A stretch of DNA of 64,000 nt from Flavivirga algicola (GCF_012910715.1 NZ_JABBHF010000001.1:379170-443169), one strand, 5' to 3'; counted from the first letter of the stretch, positions 25,405 through 35,111 are shown. Notes: generated by a model not told the origin, from the letters alone. Program-made: numbers and translations.

Positions 25405-25965
25405 ATGATAACAATTAAACCAAAGAAAGGTGATTTGTTAATCGCTGAACCTGCGATAATAGGTGATGTTTCTTTTAATCGCTCGATAGTATTAATAGCA
25501 GATCATTCAAAAGATGGCTCAATAGGTTTTATACTTAACAAACCTCTAGATTATACTATTAATGAACTGGTTCCCGAAGTTGAAGCTACCTATAAAGTAT
25601 ATAACGGAGGGCCCGTAGAACAAGATAATTTATATTTTATCCATAAAATACCAAAATTAATCCCCCAGAGTATTGAAATTTCTTTGGGAATTTTTTGGGG
25701 TGGCGATTTTAGTAAAGTTGCCGAACTTATTACAAATGGTGAAATAAATGAAAATGACATCCGCTTTTTTCTTGGGTATTCGGGTTGGGAAGCCAATCAA
25801 TTAGAAGAAGAACTCAAAGCCAATTCTTGGGTTGTTACCGAGAATATTTACAAAAACAATATTATAGAAAAAGATTACAAATCCTTTTGGAAAGAAAAAA
25901 TGTTGGAGTTTGGAGGTGAATATAGCATTTGGTCCAATGCTCCAGAAAATCCAAATTATAATTAA
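25405..25965 (+). CDS. YqgE/AlgH family protein (UPF0301)
   Basis: A protein of 186 residues. KPKKGDLLIAEPAI near the N-terminus, FNRSIVLIADH, GSIGFILNKPL (about 35-46), YNGGPV (about 70) and FLGYSGWEANQLEEEL (about 116-131) are the conserved blocks of this family. YqgE/AlgH proteins are cytoplasmic; AlgH was linked to alginate regulation in Pseudomonas, but the biochemical role is unknown. The last 4 bp overlap the end of the convergent aminotransferase gene, and no terminator fits between them. Confidence 0.92.
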   Translation: MITIKPKKGDLLIAEPAIIGDVSFNRSIVLIADHSKDGSIGFILNKPLDYTINELVPEVEATYKVYNGGPVEQDNLYFIHKIPKLIPQSIEISLGIFWGGDFSKVAELITNGEINENDIRFFLGYSGWEANQLEEELKANSWVVTENIYKNNIIEKDYKSFWKEKMLEFGGEYSIWSNAPENPNYN

Positions 25966-26804
25966 TTCAATCTAATTTTCACGTTTAACTTCTGCAATAA
26001 GCTTTTAGAAACTTCATTAGCATATACTTTTTTCCTATATTTTGTTATAGGTTGAATTCCAACAATAACGTTTGTTATAAAAATTTCATCAGCTTTCTGA
26101 AGTTCAAATGGAGATATAGAATCCTCAAAAACCTCATAATCGGGCATGCTCTTAATAATGTCTATAAGCTGCTTACGCATAACTCCCTTTAGACAACCAT
26201 CACTTATTGGAGCTGTTTTTATAATAGCATCTTTTACAACAAAAATATTACCATTAAGGGCTTCTATAACATGCTTATTCGTATTTAAAACCAAACAATT
26301 ATGTAAGTTGTTTTCTTTAGCATAAATACTCCCGACCACATTTAATACTTTATTGTTCGTTTTTAATGTAGAGAGCAAGCTTGGTGAAACATAATAGTCC
26401 TTAAATAAATCGACTTCATAAAAACTATCTTGGAGTAAATAAAAATCATCCTGAATAGGTTTTACAGAAACTACAAAACTCACATCATTAGAATTAGGTG
26501 TATACAACCCGCCTTCATTTCTATAGACCATGAGTTTGACTCTTGCAGAAGATTTTAGTAATTCATTATATTTCAATGTAGCAAGGATTTGTTCTTCCAA
26601 ATATTCCATGGTAAAATTCATTGGAATTTCCATACGCATAATACGCATAGAAGCCATGAGTCTAAAATAGTGATCTTCCCAAAATAATATTTTACCAAAA
26701 CTGGTTTTTATAGTCTCAAATAAAGCATCCCCATAGTTATACCCCCTATTTTCAATTGAAAGCATTGTACTTTCCTCTAGAATATTTCCATTAAAATTTG
26801 TCAT
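25962..26804 (-). CDS. Class IV aminotransferase (PabC/IlvE/Dat-like PLP enzyme)
   Basis: A protein of 280 residues of the fold-type IV PLP family. NRGYNYGDALFETIKT (about 18-33) is the typical N-terminal signature. A Lys in STLKTNNKVLNVV (about 143-155) would be the Schiff-base residue, and SDGCLKGVMRKQLI matches the cofactor phosphate loop. It could be 4-amino-4-deoxychorismate lyase (folate pathway) or a branched-chain or D-amino-acid aminotransferase; I cannot separate them by eye. A terminator hairpin with a T tract ends directly at its ATG, so it may be controlled independently of the START-like gene upstream. Confidence 0.85.
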   Translation of the reverse strand: MTNFNGNILEESTMLSIENRGYNYGDALFETIKTSFGKILFWEDHYFRLMASMRIMRMEIPMNFTMEYLEEQILATLKYNELLKSSARVKLMVYRNEGGLYTPNSNDVSFVVSVKPIQDDFYLLQDSFYEVDLFKDYYVSPSLLSTLKTNNKVLNVVGSIYAKENNLHNCLVLNTNKHVIEALNGNIFVVKDAIIKTAPISDGCLKGVMRKQLIDIIKSMPDYEVFEDSISPFELQKADEIFITNVIVGIQPITKYRKKVYANEVSKSLLQKLNVKIRLN

Positions 26805-26838
26805 AAAAAATCCCGCTCCTCTAGTTAATAAGAGCGGG
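26805..26838 (-). terminator. Intrinsic terminator abutting the aminotransferase start codon
   Basis: On the minus strand the stem CCCGCTC/GAGCGGG (26832-26838 and 26812-26818) is followed by ATTTTTT and then directly by the ATG at 26804. It should end the transcript of the START-like gene. It leaves no room for a separate ribosome-binding site unless translation of the next gene is leaderless or linked to hairpin state. Confidence 0.8.
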
Positions 26839-26862
26839 GCAAATATAATTTAAAATATAGAA

Positions 26863-27252
26863 TTAAACAGACCCAAGTACTTGCTTCAAATCAGATATTT
26901 GGTTTTCCCAAAGCATTTTAGCTTCTTCCAGTTCATCTTCTTCTGCAAAATCGGTAACCATTAATGATACATCCTTAGTAATTTCATCAACCTGAATTCT
27001 TATTTCGAAATATGTTGTCTGATCGTCTTCATCATTTAGCCATCTAAATTTAACACGTTCGCCACTTTTTTTACTTAGCAATTTAGCTTGCTCTTCACTA
27101 TCGTCCCATATAAAAGTGAACAATTCACCACGAGAGTTCACGTTATCGGAAAACCATTCCGATAGCCCCGATGGTGTTGATATATATTGATACAACAGTT
27201 GAGGGGATGCGTGTATTGGAAATTCAATATCAAATTTAATTTTATCGTCCAT
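26863..27252 (-). CDS. START-like/SRPBCC family protein
   Basis: A protein of 129 residues. FDIEFPIHASPQLLYQYIS (about 5-23), GLSEWFSDNV and FTFIWDDSEEQAKLL match the flavobacterial START-like domain, a helix-grip (SRPBCC/AHSA1) fold with a hydrophobic cavity for lipids or other ligands. It is cytoplasmic and very acidic at the C-terminus. No ligand or role is established. It is the first gene of the minus-strand pair with the aminotransferase, from which it is separated by a terminator, and it lies back to back with tRNA-Met. Confidence 0.82.
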   Translation of the reverse strand: MDDKIKFDIEFPIHASPQLLYQYISTPSGLSEWFSDNVNSRGELFTFIWDDSEEQAKLLSKKSGERVKFRWLNDEDDQTTYFEIRIQVDEITKDVSLMVTDFAEEDELEEAKMLWENQISDLKQVLGSV

Positions 27253-27340
27253 AAATGCCTTAAAAATTTTATGTTACCAATATATACATTAATTAAGAAG
27301 TAAAACAACTATTTTTAATAATATTTTATCTTATATCTGT

Positions 27341-27370
27341 TTGCTTACAATAATATTGTTTTTATATTTG
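27341..27370 (+). promoter_or_regulatory. Consensus promoter of tRNA-Met
   Basis: TTG at 27341-27343 and TATATTTG at 27363-27370 are exactly 19 bp apart, the ideal Bacteroidota arrangement. The tRNA begins 14 bp after the -7 box. Confidence 0.88.
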
Positions 27371-27384
27371 CAGCCTTAAATTAC

Positions 27385-27458
27385 GGCGAGGTAGCTCAGT
27401 TGGTTAGAGCGTCGGATTCATAACCCGGAGGTCGGGGGATCGTGCCCCCCTCTCGCTA
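27385..27458 (+). tRNA. tRNA-Met (anticodon CAT)
   Basis: A full cloverleaf of 74 nt without an encoded CCA. The acceptor stem GGCGAGG pairs with TCTCGCT, the D stem is GCTC/GAGC, and the anticodon loop TTCATAA has CAT at 27419-27421. The T stem is GGGGG/CCCCC. The acceptor begins with a G-T pair rather than the C-A mismatch of initiators, and the anticodon stem lacks three consecutive G-C pairs, so this is an elongator. The T loop reads ATCGTGC, so positions 54 and 58 are A and T instead of T and A. A consensus promoter precedes it and a terminator follows. Confidence 0.95.
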
Positions 27459-27460
27459 CT

Positions 27461-27492
27461 AAAAAAGCTTTCGAGAAATCGAGAGCTTTTTT
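27461..27492 (+). terminator. Terminator of tRNA-Met
   Basis: AAAAAAGCTTTCGA and TCGAGAGCTTTTTT pair around a GAAA loop with one G-T wobble. The hairpin starts 2 bp after the discriminator base and ends in six T residues. Confidence 0.92.
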
Positions 27493-27724
27493 ACATTACA
27501 TGCTTACTCCTGAAATCTAATTATAAATATACTTACAACCAAAGAAGTGTCATTATTTGCTAACTCTATAGGGCTATATAACTTAGACACAACTTGACAA
27601 AATCAAATTAACAAAACAAATGATTTGAAATTGAACATATATGTTTTTTTACTAGGTAATACTATGTGTATTAATTAAATTCACAATATCTTATATATTC
27701 ATACATTTTAACGAAATCTTGGTC

Positions 27725-30700
27725 ATGAAATTAAGTAAATCTTATTTATTTAAAATACCACTTATTCTTTTATTCTTAGGAGGTTGTACCAATTTGTTTA
27801 GTCAAAACAATATTTATTTCGATAGAATTTCGATAAACAACGGACTATCTCAAGGCGATGTTAATTGTATTTATCAGGATAACAAAGGTTTTATGTGGTT
27901 TGGAACACACGACGGCCTAAACAAGTATAACGGCTATGAGTTTACTGTATACAAACCAGATCCTAAAGTTAAAAGTAGCATTAACAGTAATTTAATTTAC
28001 TCTATAGCTGGAGATAACGATGATAATTTATGGATAGGGACCACAGGGCAAGGTTTGAATCATTATAATAAATCTAACGGTAAATTCACTCATTTCACCC
28101 ATGACAAAAATGATATTAATAGCCTGATTAGTAATCATATTACTTTCCTTTATAAAGACCGAAAAGATAAACTTTGGATTGGAACTTCAGACGGACTTGA
28201 CTTAATTGACTTAAAAAAACCTATTGATTCAATATCTTTTAAGCATTTTAATCTCATAGACGACAAAATCTCAAATGGTCTTTTTAGAAGTGGAGTGGAT
28301 TGTATTTTCGAAGACAGCCAAGGTCAAATATGGGTTGGGGGCTCTAAAGGCTTATTTAAGCTATCTAGAGATGAGAATGGAGATATTTACTTTAAACCAG
28401 TAAATAAACTCCTTAATTTATATTCTAATATACCTGTATTAGCCATTAAAGAGGATAATTTAGGAAGGCTAGTTGTAGGTACTGGAAATGGGTTATACAT
28501 TATTAAAGCAAATTTTAATAATGATAAGCCCTTAAAAATAAATTATGATTTTATTAATGATATTCAAATTGATAATGAAAATAATATATGGGCAGGCACA
28601 AACAACGGGCTCTTATTTTTTAAAAATCAAAACATTAGCAACATCCCAATATTAAAAAACAAATTTGTCTACGACCCAAGAAACGGTAAAAGTATAAGTA
28701 AGAATATAATAAAATCACTTTTCATTGATAAAAATGGTATTATTTGGGTAGGAACAAATGGTGGGGGAGTTAATAAAATAGATCCAGAAAGAAAACAATT
28801 CAATCACATAAAAAAAACAATAGATGCAAAAAGCCTTAGTTATGATAAAATCAGATCAATGTTTGAGGATAGCAATAAAAATCTATGGATTGGAACTGAA
28901 GGTGGAGGTATAAATATCCTTACCAAAGAGAATGACGATGGTAATTATTCAAAATTTATCAACCTAAAAACTGTATTAAAGCCATTTGCTATTACAGAAT
29001 TAGTAAATAAAAAAAAGATTTTAATTGGAGCAGAAAATGTCCCTAGTTTATATGAAATAGACATTTCTAATATTGACACTATTAGAGATATTGATTTAAA
29101 ACCTATAAGGGGTATTAGCTATAGCGTATTTTCGATACTAGAAGATAGTCACGAAAATGTATGGATTGGAACCTATAGTGGCGGCATACGGAGGTGGTTA
29201 AAAAATAAAGGAACCGATGGTTATAAAAAAGATGCCATCGTTTATAATCCATCCAAGCCTAACAGCCTTTCTAGCAATATAATAAGAAACATCTATGAAG
29301 ATAGTAAGCAAAACATTTGGTTTGCTACTGGCAATGGCCTATGCCGATTAAAACCCGAAGAAATTTTAAAAGAAAATCCAAAATTTGATGTTTATAAAAA
29401 TAATCCAAAAGATAAAAATAGTATTACCCATAATTATATTTTAGCTCTATATGAAAGCAAAAAAGGAGAATTTTGGGTTGGTACGTTTGGCGGCGGTTTA
29501 AATAAAATAGAATTTTCGGAAAATCCCTCAGAAATCAAATTCAAACCTTATACCGAAATTGATGGTTTGCCCAATAATGTGATCAAAGGAATTCTAGAGG
29601 ATGCTGAGAACAACTTGTGGTTATCAACAAATAAAGGGCTTTCTAGGTTTAACCCAAAAAGTGAATCATTTAAAAACTACGATGTAAACGATGGTCTTCA
29701 AAGCAACGAATTTCAGGAATTAGCCTGTTTAAAAAGACAAAATGGGGAGATGCTTTTTGGAGGTGTTAATGGTTTTAATTCTTTTTATCCCGAAAACATT
29801 AAGGATAACCCGCATAAAGCTAAATCTGTTATCACAAATTTTTTCATTTCGAACAAGTCTATCAAGCGAGGTGAAGAAATAAATGGTCGTGTTATCTTAA
29901 GCAAGTCGATAAATGAAACCGACAACTTGAAACTAAAGCACCATGAAAATAGCTTTTCTTTTGAATTTGCGGCATTGCATTACTCTGCTCCTAACAAAAA
30001 TAAATTTGCATATAAATTAGAAGGGTTTGACAATGAATGGGTTTATACCAATTCCAGCAAACGTTTTGCCACTTATACCAACCTAGAATATGGTTCATAT
30101 ACCTTAAAAGTAAAAGCTTCTAATAATGATGGTATCTGGGAAGATACGGCCAAACAAATTAGTATAAACATTGTCCCTCCTTTTTGGAAAACTACCATAG
30201 CATATGTCTTATATGGTATTTTAACACTATCTATATTATTTGGTTTTTGGAGAAATACCGTAACCAAGACTAAAAAGAAACATTTGTTAGAACTGGCTTC
30301 TTTAGAAAAGCAAAAAGAAGAAGAATTGCAACGTTTAAAATTAGAGTTTTTTACAAATATTTCCCATGAATTGAGAACCCCTTTAACGCTAATAAAGGGA
30401 CCTTTAGAATACTTGCAAAAAAAGGGAAATGACGTTAAACCGGAAATTGCTCAAGAACAATATGGTTTAATGAAAAAAAACACGAACTATTTGCTTCGAT
30501 TGGTCAATCAATTATTAGATTTTAGAAAGATAAATCAAGGAAAAATGCACCTAGTAATGCGTCATAGTGACATCATTGCCTTTATTAAAGAAATTGCAGA
30601 GCCCTTTCAATTCTTATCTCATAAACAGCATGTTAAATTTACAATTAATGCTACCGTTCCGTCTTTGGTTGTTTGGTTTGACCATGATGCATTAGAAAAG

Positions 30701-31939
30701 ATCATAAACAACCTACTATCAAATGCCTTTAAATTTACTCCTAAAAACGGTTCTATTACCATTAATATTTCTAATACCAAAAATCCTACCGATGAAAATC
30801 ATGTAATCATTGAAGTAGAAGATTCAGGAATCGGAATTTCCAGCAGTAAAACAGAAACTATTTTTGAAAGATTCTACACAAAAAAGGGTTCAGATAAAAA
30901 TAATCCAAAAGGTGTTGGCATCGGGTTATCTTTTACAAAAAGTCTTATAGAACTACATCAAGGAACCATACATGTTTCAAGTAAACCTGGACAAGGAACA
31001 AACTTTATTGTTAAATTGCCCACAAATAAAGAAGCATATATTAATATTCCCGAAATAAGCTGTAAAGATAGTACAGATACCGATTTTATAAGGCGCTCTT
31101 CCGAAAATGAATCTTTTGCCATAGATATAGATGATGAAACTACAGATAATAGTATTTCTAAAAGTAGATCTCAATCTCCTGTTCTATTAGTCGTAGATGA
31201 TAATAAAGATATAAGAACTTTTATTAAACATGTTTTAAAAGATGATTATACTATTTACGAAGCAGAAAATGGACAAGAAGGATTTGAAATAGCTTCTAAA
31301 ATAACACCAAACGTTATAGTTACCGACTTATTAATGCCTATAATGGATGGATTACAACTATGTGAAAAAATAAAAACAACGAAGACAACAAGCCATATAC
31401 CTGTTTTAATCTTAACGGCTAAATTATCTCAAGAAAGTGAATTAGAAGGACTTAAACACGGGGCAGATGATTATATTAGAAAACCTTTTGATGTCGAATT
31501 ACTACATCTTAAATTGAATAATATCTTACAGCATAGAGAAAAATTAAGACTCCGATTTAATCGTGAAATTACTCTACAACCAAAAGAGGTAACTGTGACA
31601 TCGTCTGATGAACGTTTTTTACAACAGGCTATTGAAATTGTTGAAAAGCATATGATGAATACCGATTTTAGTGTAGAAATGCTAGTTAAAGAAATGGAGC
31701 ATAGTAGAAGCAATCTATATTTAAAATTCAAAGAAATCACTGGTCTTTCTTCAAGTGAATTCATTAGAAATATTAGACTAAAAAGAGCAGTACAGCTTTT
31801 TGAATCTAGTGATTTATCCGTTAAGGAAATCATGTACATGACAGGCTTTAACACGGCATCTTACTTTGCCAAATGTTTTAAAAAACAGTTTGGAGTTAAA
31901 CCAAGTGAATATGTTCGAAAATCAAAGAGCAATGAATAA
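27725..31939 (+). CDS. Hybrid two-component system sensor/regulator (HTCS) of the island
   Basis: About 1404 residues from ATG 27725. The N-terminus is signal- or lipoprotein-like (LFLGGC). Two-component-regulator propeller repeats (forms of LWIGT-GGL) fill about 30-690, followed by a Y_Y_Y domain (about 730-800) and one membrane helix (about 815-835). The histidine kinase has SHELRTPL with His881 and the N box NNLLSNAFKFTP. The receiver domain carries Asp1201 in VTDLLMP. The AraC-type helix-turn-helix ends the protein (about 1310-1400). HTCS proteins sense oligosaccharides in the periplasm and switch on nearby polysaccharide-utilisation genes, so this is the likely regulator of the galactan operon downstream. 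All modules look intact. Confidence 0.95.
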   Translation: MKLSKSYLFKIPLILLFLGGCTNLFSQNNIYFDRISINNGLSQGDVNCIYQDNKGFMWFGTHDGLNKYNGYEFTVYKPDPKVKSSINSNLIYSIAGDNDDNLWIGTTGQGLNHYNKSNGKFTHFTHDKNDINSLISNHITFLYKDRKDKLWIGTSDGLDLIDLKKPIDSISFKHFNLIDDKISNGLFRSGVDCIFEDSQGQIWVGGSKGLFKLSRDENGDIYFKPVNKLLNLYSNIPVLAIKEDNLGRLVVGTGNGLYIIKANFNNDKPLKINYDFINDIQIDNENNIWAGTNNGLLFFKNQNISNIPILKNKFVYDPRNGKSISKNIIKSLFIDKNGIIWVGTNGGGVNKIDPERKQFNHIKKTIDAKSLSYDKIRSMFEDSNKNLWIGTEGGGINILTKENDDGNYSKFINLKTVLKPFAITELVNKKKILIGAENVPSLYEIDISNIDTIRDIDLKPIRGISYSVFSILEDSHENVWIGTYSGGIRRWLKNKGTDGYKKDAIVYNPSKPNSLSSNIIRNIYEDSKQNIWFATGNGLCRLKPEEILKENPKFDVYKNNPKDKNSITHNYILALYESKKGEFWVGTFGGGLNKIEFSENPSEIKFKPYTEIDGLPNNVIKGILEDAENNLWLSTNKGLSRFNPKSESFKNYDVNDGLQSNEFQELACLKRQNGEMLFGGVNGFNSFYPENIKDNPHKAKSVITNFFISNKSIKRGEEINGRVILSKSINETDNLKLKHHENSFSFEFAALHYSAPNKNKFAYKLEGFDNEWVYTNSSKRFATYTNLEYGSYTLKVKASNNDGIWEDTAKQISINIVPPFWKTTIAYVLYGILTLSILFGFWRNTVTKTKKKHLLELASLEKQKEEELQRLKLEFFTNISHELRTPLTLIKGPLEYLQKKGNDVKPEIAQEQYGLMKKNTNYLLRLVNQLLDFRKINQGKMHLVMRHSDIIAFIKEIAEPFQFLSHKQHVKFTINATVPSLVVWFDHDALEKIINNLLSNAFKFTPKNGSITINISNTKNPTDENHVIIEVEDSGIGISSSKTETIFERFYTKKGSDKNNPKGVGIGLSFTKSLIELHQGTIHVSSKPGQGTNFIVKLPTNKEAYINIPEISCKDSTDTDFIRRSSENESFAIDIDDETTDNSISKSRSQSPVLLVVDDNKDIRTFIKHVLKDDYTIYEAENGQEGFEIASKITPNVIVTDLLMPIMDGLQLCEKIKTTKTTSHIPVLILTAKLSQESELEGLKHGADDYIRKPFDVELLHLKLNNILQHREKLRLRFNREITLQPKEVTVTSSDERFLQQAIEIVEKHMMNTDFSVEMLVKEMEHSRSNLYLKFKEITGLSSSEFIRNIRLKRAVQLFESSDLSVKEIMYMTGFNTASYFAKCFKKQFGVKPSEYVRKSKSNE

Positions 31940-32816
31940 GAACTCTATTTTTTCTTTAAATACTCATACAGAAGTCTGAGGTTTCTCTATATTTTATCAT
32001 CGAGTATTAAAACCTCATAAGAAAAAGATTAAAAGCATCAAACATGTCGAATACTTTCACTTGAGGTTAGCGTAAATTTATACCTAAGCACAACTTTTGT
32101 GCATGATCAAAAATATATTATAAGCTATTTAACAAACTAAGAATTCACTCAAAACTTTTTATTACAGAAAGTATTAAACATAAAAAAGAGCAAACCTTAA
32201 AAGATATGCTCTTATTTAAAAACTAACTCAAATTAAAAACTAACTAACTTTGAGCGAGAGGTTACAGGTTACCTCTTTTAATAAACTCAAAACCTCTTAA
32301 GTATTCTGCAGCATAACTGTAAGAGCTTATACTGCTAAATTGATAATTTTAAACACAATAAAGCACGCCTCATGTCCAAATTGCTAGAACATATGATATA
32401 TTTTAGCAAAAGAAATGTGGAAATCACTTTATTGTTTGAGCATAAAGTAGAAAACTCATAAATACCGTTCTTTTGTTATTTAACTTGTTTTAAAACAATG
32501 CCATTTACCTCAAGAGCTTGCATATTATTGTTGGCTTTTAAATTCTAAAAAACAATGCAACTTTTTCTATTAGATTAAACTACGAATAAATAGTAGCTTA
32601 TTGCATTCCTTATGAACGAATAGTAAATTAAATATTGTTATGGAGAGTTTATGCAATTCGATATAGGGAAATCAAATGCAAGAAACAAAGAAAGAGAAGT
32701 AATTTTTAGATTGGTATCTTAATATAAATGGTTTTCATTCGTTTATATTCTAGGTAATTTTCTTTTTTTGAAAATAAGTGATACCTAAAATATAAACGAA
32801 TGATAAAACCTAATCT
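31940..32816. other. 877-bp non-coding gap between HTCS and GH117
   Basis: No full gene is seen on either strand. It holds a weak hairpin AAGAGCA/TGCTCTT (32186-32213), a small hairpin AGAGGT/ACCTCT followed by T residues (32257-32279), a possible 3' gene relic on the minus strand (32476-32544), and the large inverted repeat at 32730-32810. The gap is long for this dense genome and may be the scar of a lost gene. Confidence 0.6.
32730..32810. repeat. Long inverted repeat after the GH117 operon
   Basis: The left arm 32730-32756 and right arm 32782-32810 share CATTCGTTTATATT and TAGGTA blocks, with one mismatch and a 2-nt bulge. Inside, ATTTTC/GAAAAT (32757-32762 and 32770-32775) forms a second stem around seven T residues. 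It begins 7 bp after the GH117 stop on the minus strand and probably ends or protects the operon mRNA. Confidence 0.75.
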
Positions 32817-34055
32817 TTATTTAGCCTTTTCACCTTTGGCTGTATGGTATTTTTTTTGCGACGTTGAAAATCGTCTTATATACTGGTAATCATAACTTCT
32901 ATACTGATGTGTCAAGCCCCATTTTAAAATGTCAACAGGCCCTTCTTCACTATCAGCAGATCTGTTTAAGCCTATAGCATGTGGTGCTCCTTTTACAACT
33001 GCTTTGATATCAAAATTAATACCGTCTGGCGACCATTGAACCGTGTTCTTTTCTGGTCCATCAGTAGTAATCAATGAAGCAATACCTCCGTTATATGGCC
33101 ACACACAGATTTCATGACCACTATTACTAATTGGGTTATAAGGAGACTTTACATACGGACCTTTAGGGTTATCGGCAATGGCAACACCATGTCTAATTTG
33201 ACGCCCTCCAAAAGTTACTTGTTCTCCCATTTGCTCGCCTTTATAATACAAATAGAATTTTCCTTTGTATGGCAGTATACATGGATCATGTACTTTATGG
33301 CTATCGAAATCACCTTTTTTCTCAACTGCAAAACGGTTTTGCTCCTCACCTTTCCAAACACCATTATCTGCAGGACTTAAAATAGGTTCTTTGCTTTTTT
33401 CCCAAGGACCATCTGGTGAGTTAGACCACGCTAAACCTACTTGATTTTTAACACGAACATTATAAGGAGATTTTACTGTTTGATAGCATAGGTAATACAT
33501 ATCTTCATGCTTCATTATTTCAACCGTAAATACTGAACGATCATCATACTCTCCCTTTGCCCCTCTTAATACTGCTGGTCCCTCTTCTTTCCAAGTCCAA
33601 CCATCTTCAGAAGTTGCATACCAAATATCACAACGATCCCAAGGGAAAACCTTATCTTTTTCAATATCTCCTGCAAAACCATCAGTTGGCCCTACAGATT
33701 TCGTGTACCATACATAGTACTTACCATTCTCTTTTATCATAGCACTTGGATCTCTTCGCACGACACCTTCTTCATATGCCAAATCACCTTTTAGATCCTG
33801 TACTTGGTAATCAAAAAACCAATCATTACCTAAATCTTTAGGCCATTTTAACGCACGCTTACTCGCAGCACTTAGTTTATCTTTATTGGTTATACCAAGA
33901 AAATCTTGTCGCTCGTCGGTGACCTCTATAACATCAGCTGTTGTACTAACCGTTTCTTTCTCTACTTTTTCTTGTTTTTTATCGTTACATGCAAACAATA
34001 TAAAATATACACATACGAATAATAATTGTGGTACTCTTTTCATAATTTTGATCAT
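32817..34055 (-). CDS. GH117 family lipoprotein (3,6-anhydro-L-galactosidase family)
   Basis: A protein of 412 residues with lipobox LFAC (Cys23); ATG 34043 is an alternative start. The five-bladed beta-propeller fold of GH117 is indicated by VVRRDPSAM (Asp102), KVHDPC (Asp257) and NSGHEICVW (His314-Glu315). These match the Asp/Asp/Glu centre and the unusual catalytic His reported for GH117. Characterised members remove 3,6-anhydro-alpha-L-galactose from the non-reducing end of neoagaro-oligosaccharides, but some clades lack that activity. It is the last gene of a four-gene operon, 15 bp after the permease. It probably acts in the periplasm on oligosaccharides of agar or porphyran type. Confidence 0.88.
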   Translation of the reverse strand: MIKIMKRVPQLLFVCVYFILFACNDKKQEKVEKETVSTTADVIEVTDERQDFLGITNKDKLSAASKRALKWPKDLGNDWFFDYQVQDLKGDLAYEEGVVRRDPSAMIKENGKYYVWYTKSVGPTDGFAGDIEKDKVFPWDRCDIWYATSEDGWTWKEEGPAVLRGAKGEYDDRSVFTVEIMKHEDMYYLCYQTVKSPYNVRVKNQVGLAWSNSPDGPWEKSKEPILSPADNGVWKGEEQNRFAVEKKGDFDSHKVHDPCILPYKGKFYLYYKGEQMGEQVTFGGRQIRHGVAIADNPKGPYVKSPYNPISNSGHEICVWPYNGGIASLITTDGPEKNTVQWSPDGINFDIKAVVKGAPHAIGLNRSADSEEGPVDILKWGLTHQYRSYDYQYIRRFSTSQKKYHTAKGEKAK

Positions 34056-34070
34056 TTCTATTTTAAAATA

Positions 34071-35081
34071 TTAAGCCAAGCTATTTGCATAAGCTATTAC
34101 TATTATCCCTCCAATCATGCAAGCCAAACTTAAATACAAAAAGTTTTTCGCTTTAGATGAAGCATTTATCCATTCTTTAGTGATAATACCACTTACTATT
34201 GCAGTTGCAACACATGCCGTATTAAATATGGCGTAACCAACAGTATTTCCAACTTCTCCTAGCTTAAAAGCTGCAAATGCAAATAAAGCGGAGGCAGCGT
34301 AATGAAAAATAGCCATCACTAGGATTAGTATAAAGTTTTTTCCAAAATGTGGTGTTTTAAATTGTCCCCACGCTTTTTTCTTTGATAACTCATAAGCAAA
34401 GTAAATAGCCATAACAATACCACCACTAATAAAAATCGGGAACATAACCCCTACTGCCGTCACCCAGTCTGCATTACCAGCAGCCTGACAAGCCTCATGA
34501 ATTGATGGTCTACCTACCGCATTCGCATAGCTAAAACCAGTAGCCAACAAACCACCAACTACAGCAATTAAAATCCCCGTAACCATGGAGCCTTTTTTCT
34601 CTGCCGAATCTGTCTTAGCTTCGTCTTTCTCTCTTGTTAATCCAGCTTTAGCGTTAAAAATAACACCAAACAATACGACTAATATTCCTATGAGAATGGT
34701 GATAAACGTATTTCCCTCAGGAATACCATCTACGAAAAAAGGAATAATAGACCCTACCAGAATAACAGTACCTATAAACAAAGAAAAACCTAGAGATAAA
34801 CCAATATGGTTGATAGCCTTACCCCACATCATAACACCTACTCCCCATAATACACTTGCGGCAGCCATTTTTAATAATATATCTGTTGGAACTTGAGCAA
34901 ATACATTACTGAAATCGTTTATAAGTGTTATGGATGCTACAATAGGCACTAAAAACATAGTTAGGATAAAAAATAATCCCCACGTATTTTCAAATTTAAA
35001 ATCTTTTGTGAATTTTTCTGGTAACGCATAAAGTCCAAGCATTAAGCCCGCCCCTATGGCTAAAACAATTCCTTCAATCAT
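34071..35081 (-). CDS. RhaT-like (L-rhamnose/H+ symporter family) sugar permease
   Basis: A protein of 336 residues with about ten hydrophobic helices of the drug/metabolite transporter superfamily. GAGLMLGLYALPEKF at the N-terminus and ASVLWGVGVMMWGKA (about 74-88) resemble RhaT-type inner-membrane permeases. A hydrophilic loop (about 148-165) sits in the middle. Placed between GalM and GH117, it probably imports a monosaccharide released in the periplasm: galactose, L-galactose/L-fucose or anhydrogalactose. No rhamnose genes are nearby, so the family name should not be taken as the substrate. The gaps to its neighbours are 30 and 15 bp. Confidence 0.82.
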   Translation of the reverse strand: MIEGIVLAIGAGLMLGLYALPEKFTKDFKFENTWGLFFILTMFLVPIVASITLINDFSNVFAQVPTDILLKMAAASVLWGVGVMMWGKAINHIGLSLGFSLFIGTVILVGSIIPFFVDGIPEGNTFITILIGILVVLFGVIFNAKAGLTREKDEAKTDSAEKKGSMVTGILIAVVGGLLATGFSYANAVGRPSIHEACQAAGNADWVTAVGVMFPIFISGGIVMAIYFAYELSKKKAWGQFKTPHFGKNFILILVMAIFHYAASALFAFAAFKLGEVGNTVGYAIFNTACVATAIVSGIITKEWINASSKAKNFLYLSLACMIGGIIVIAYANSLA

Positions 35082-35111
35082 AATTTATATTTATATTTAG
35101 TTAGTAATATG

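Noticed and set aside
27385-27458. tRNA-Met as an integration site for the island
   Set aside because: I found no second copy of the tRNA 3' end near 61,600 and no integrase, so site-specific integration is not supported.
33114-33380. Plus-strand frame inside GH117
   Set aside because: It is the reverse of a well-supported catalytic gene and has no independent support.
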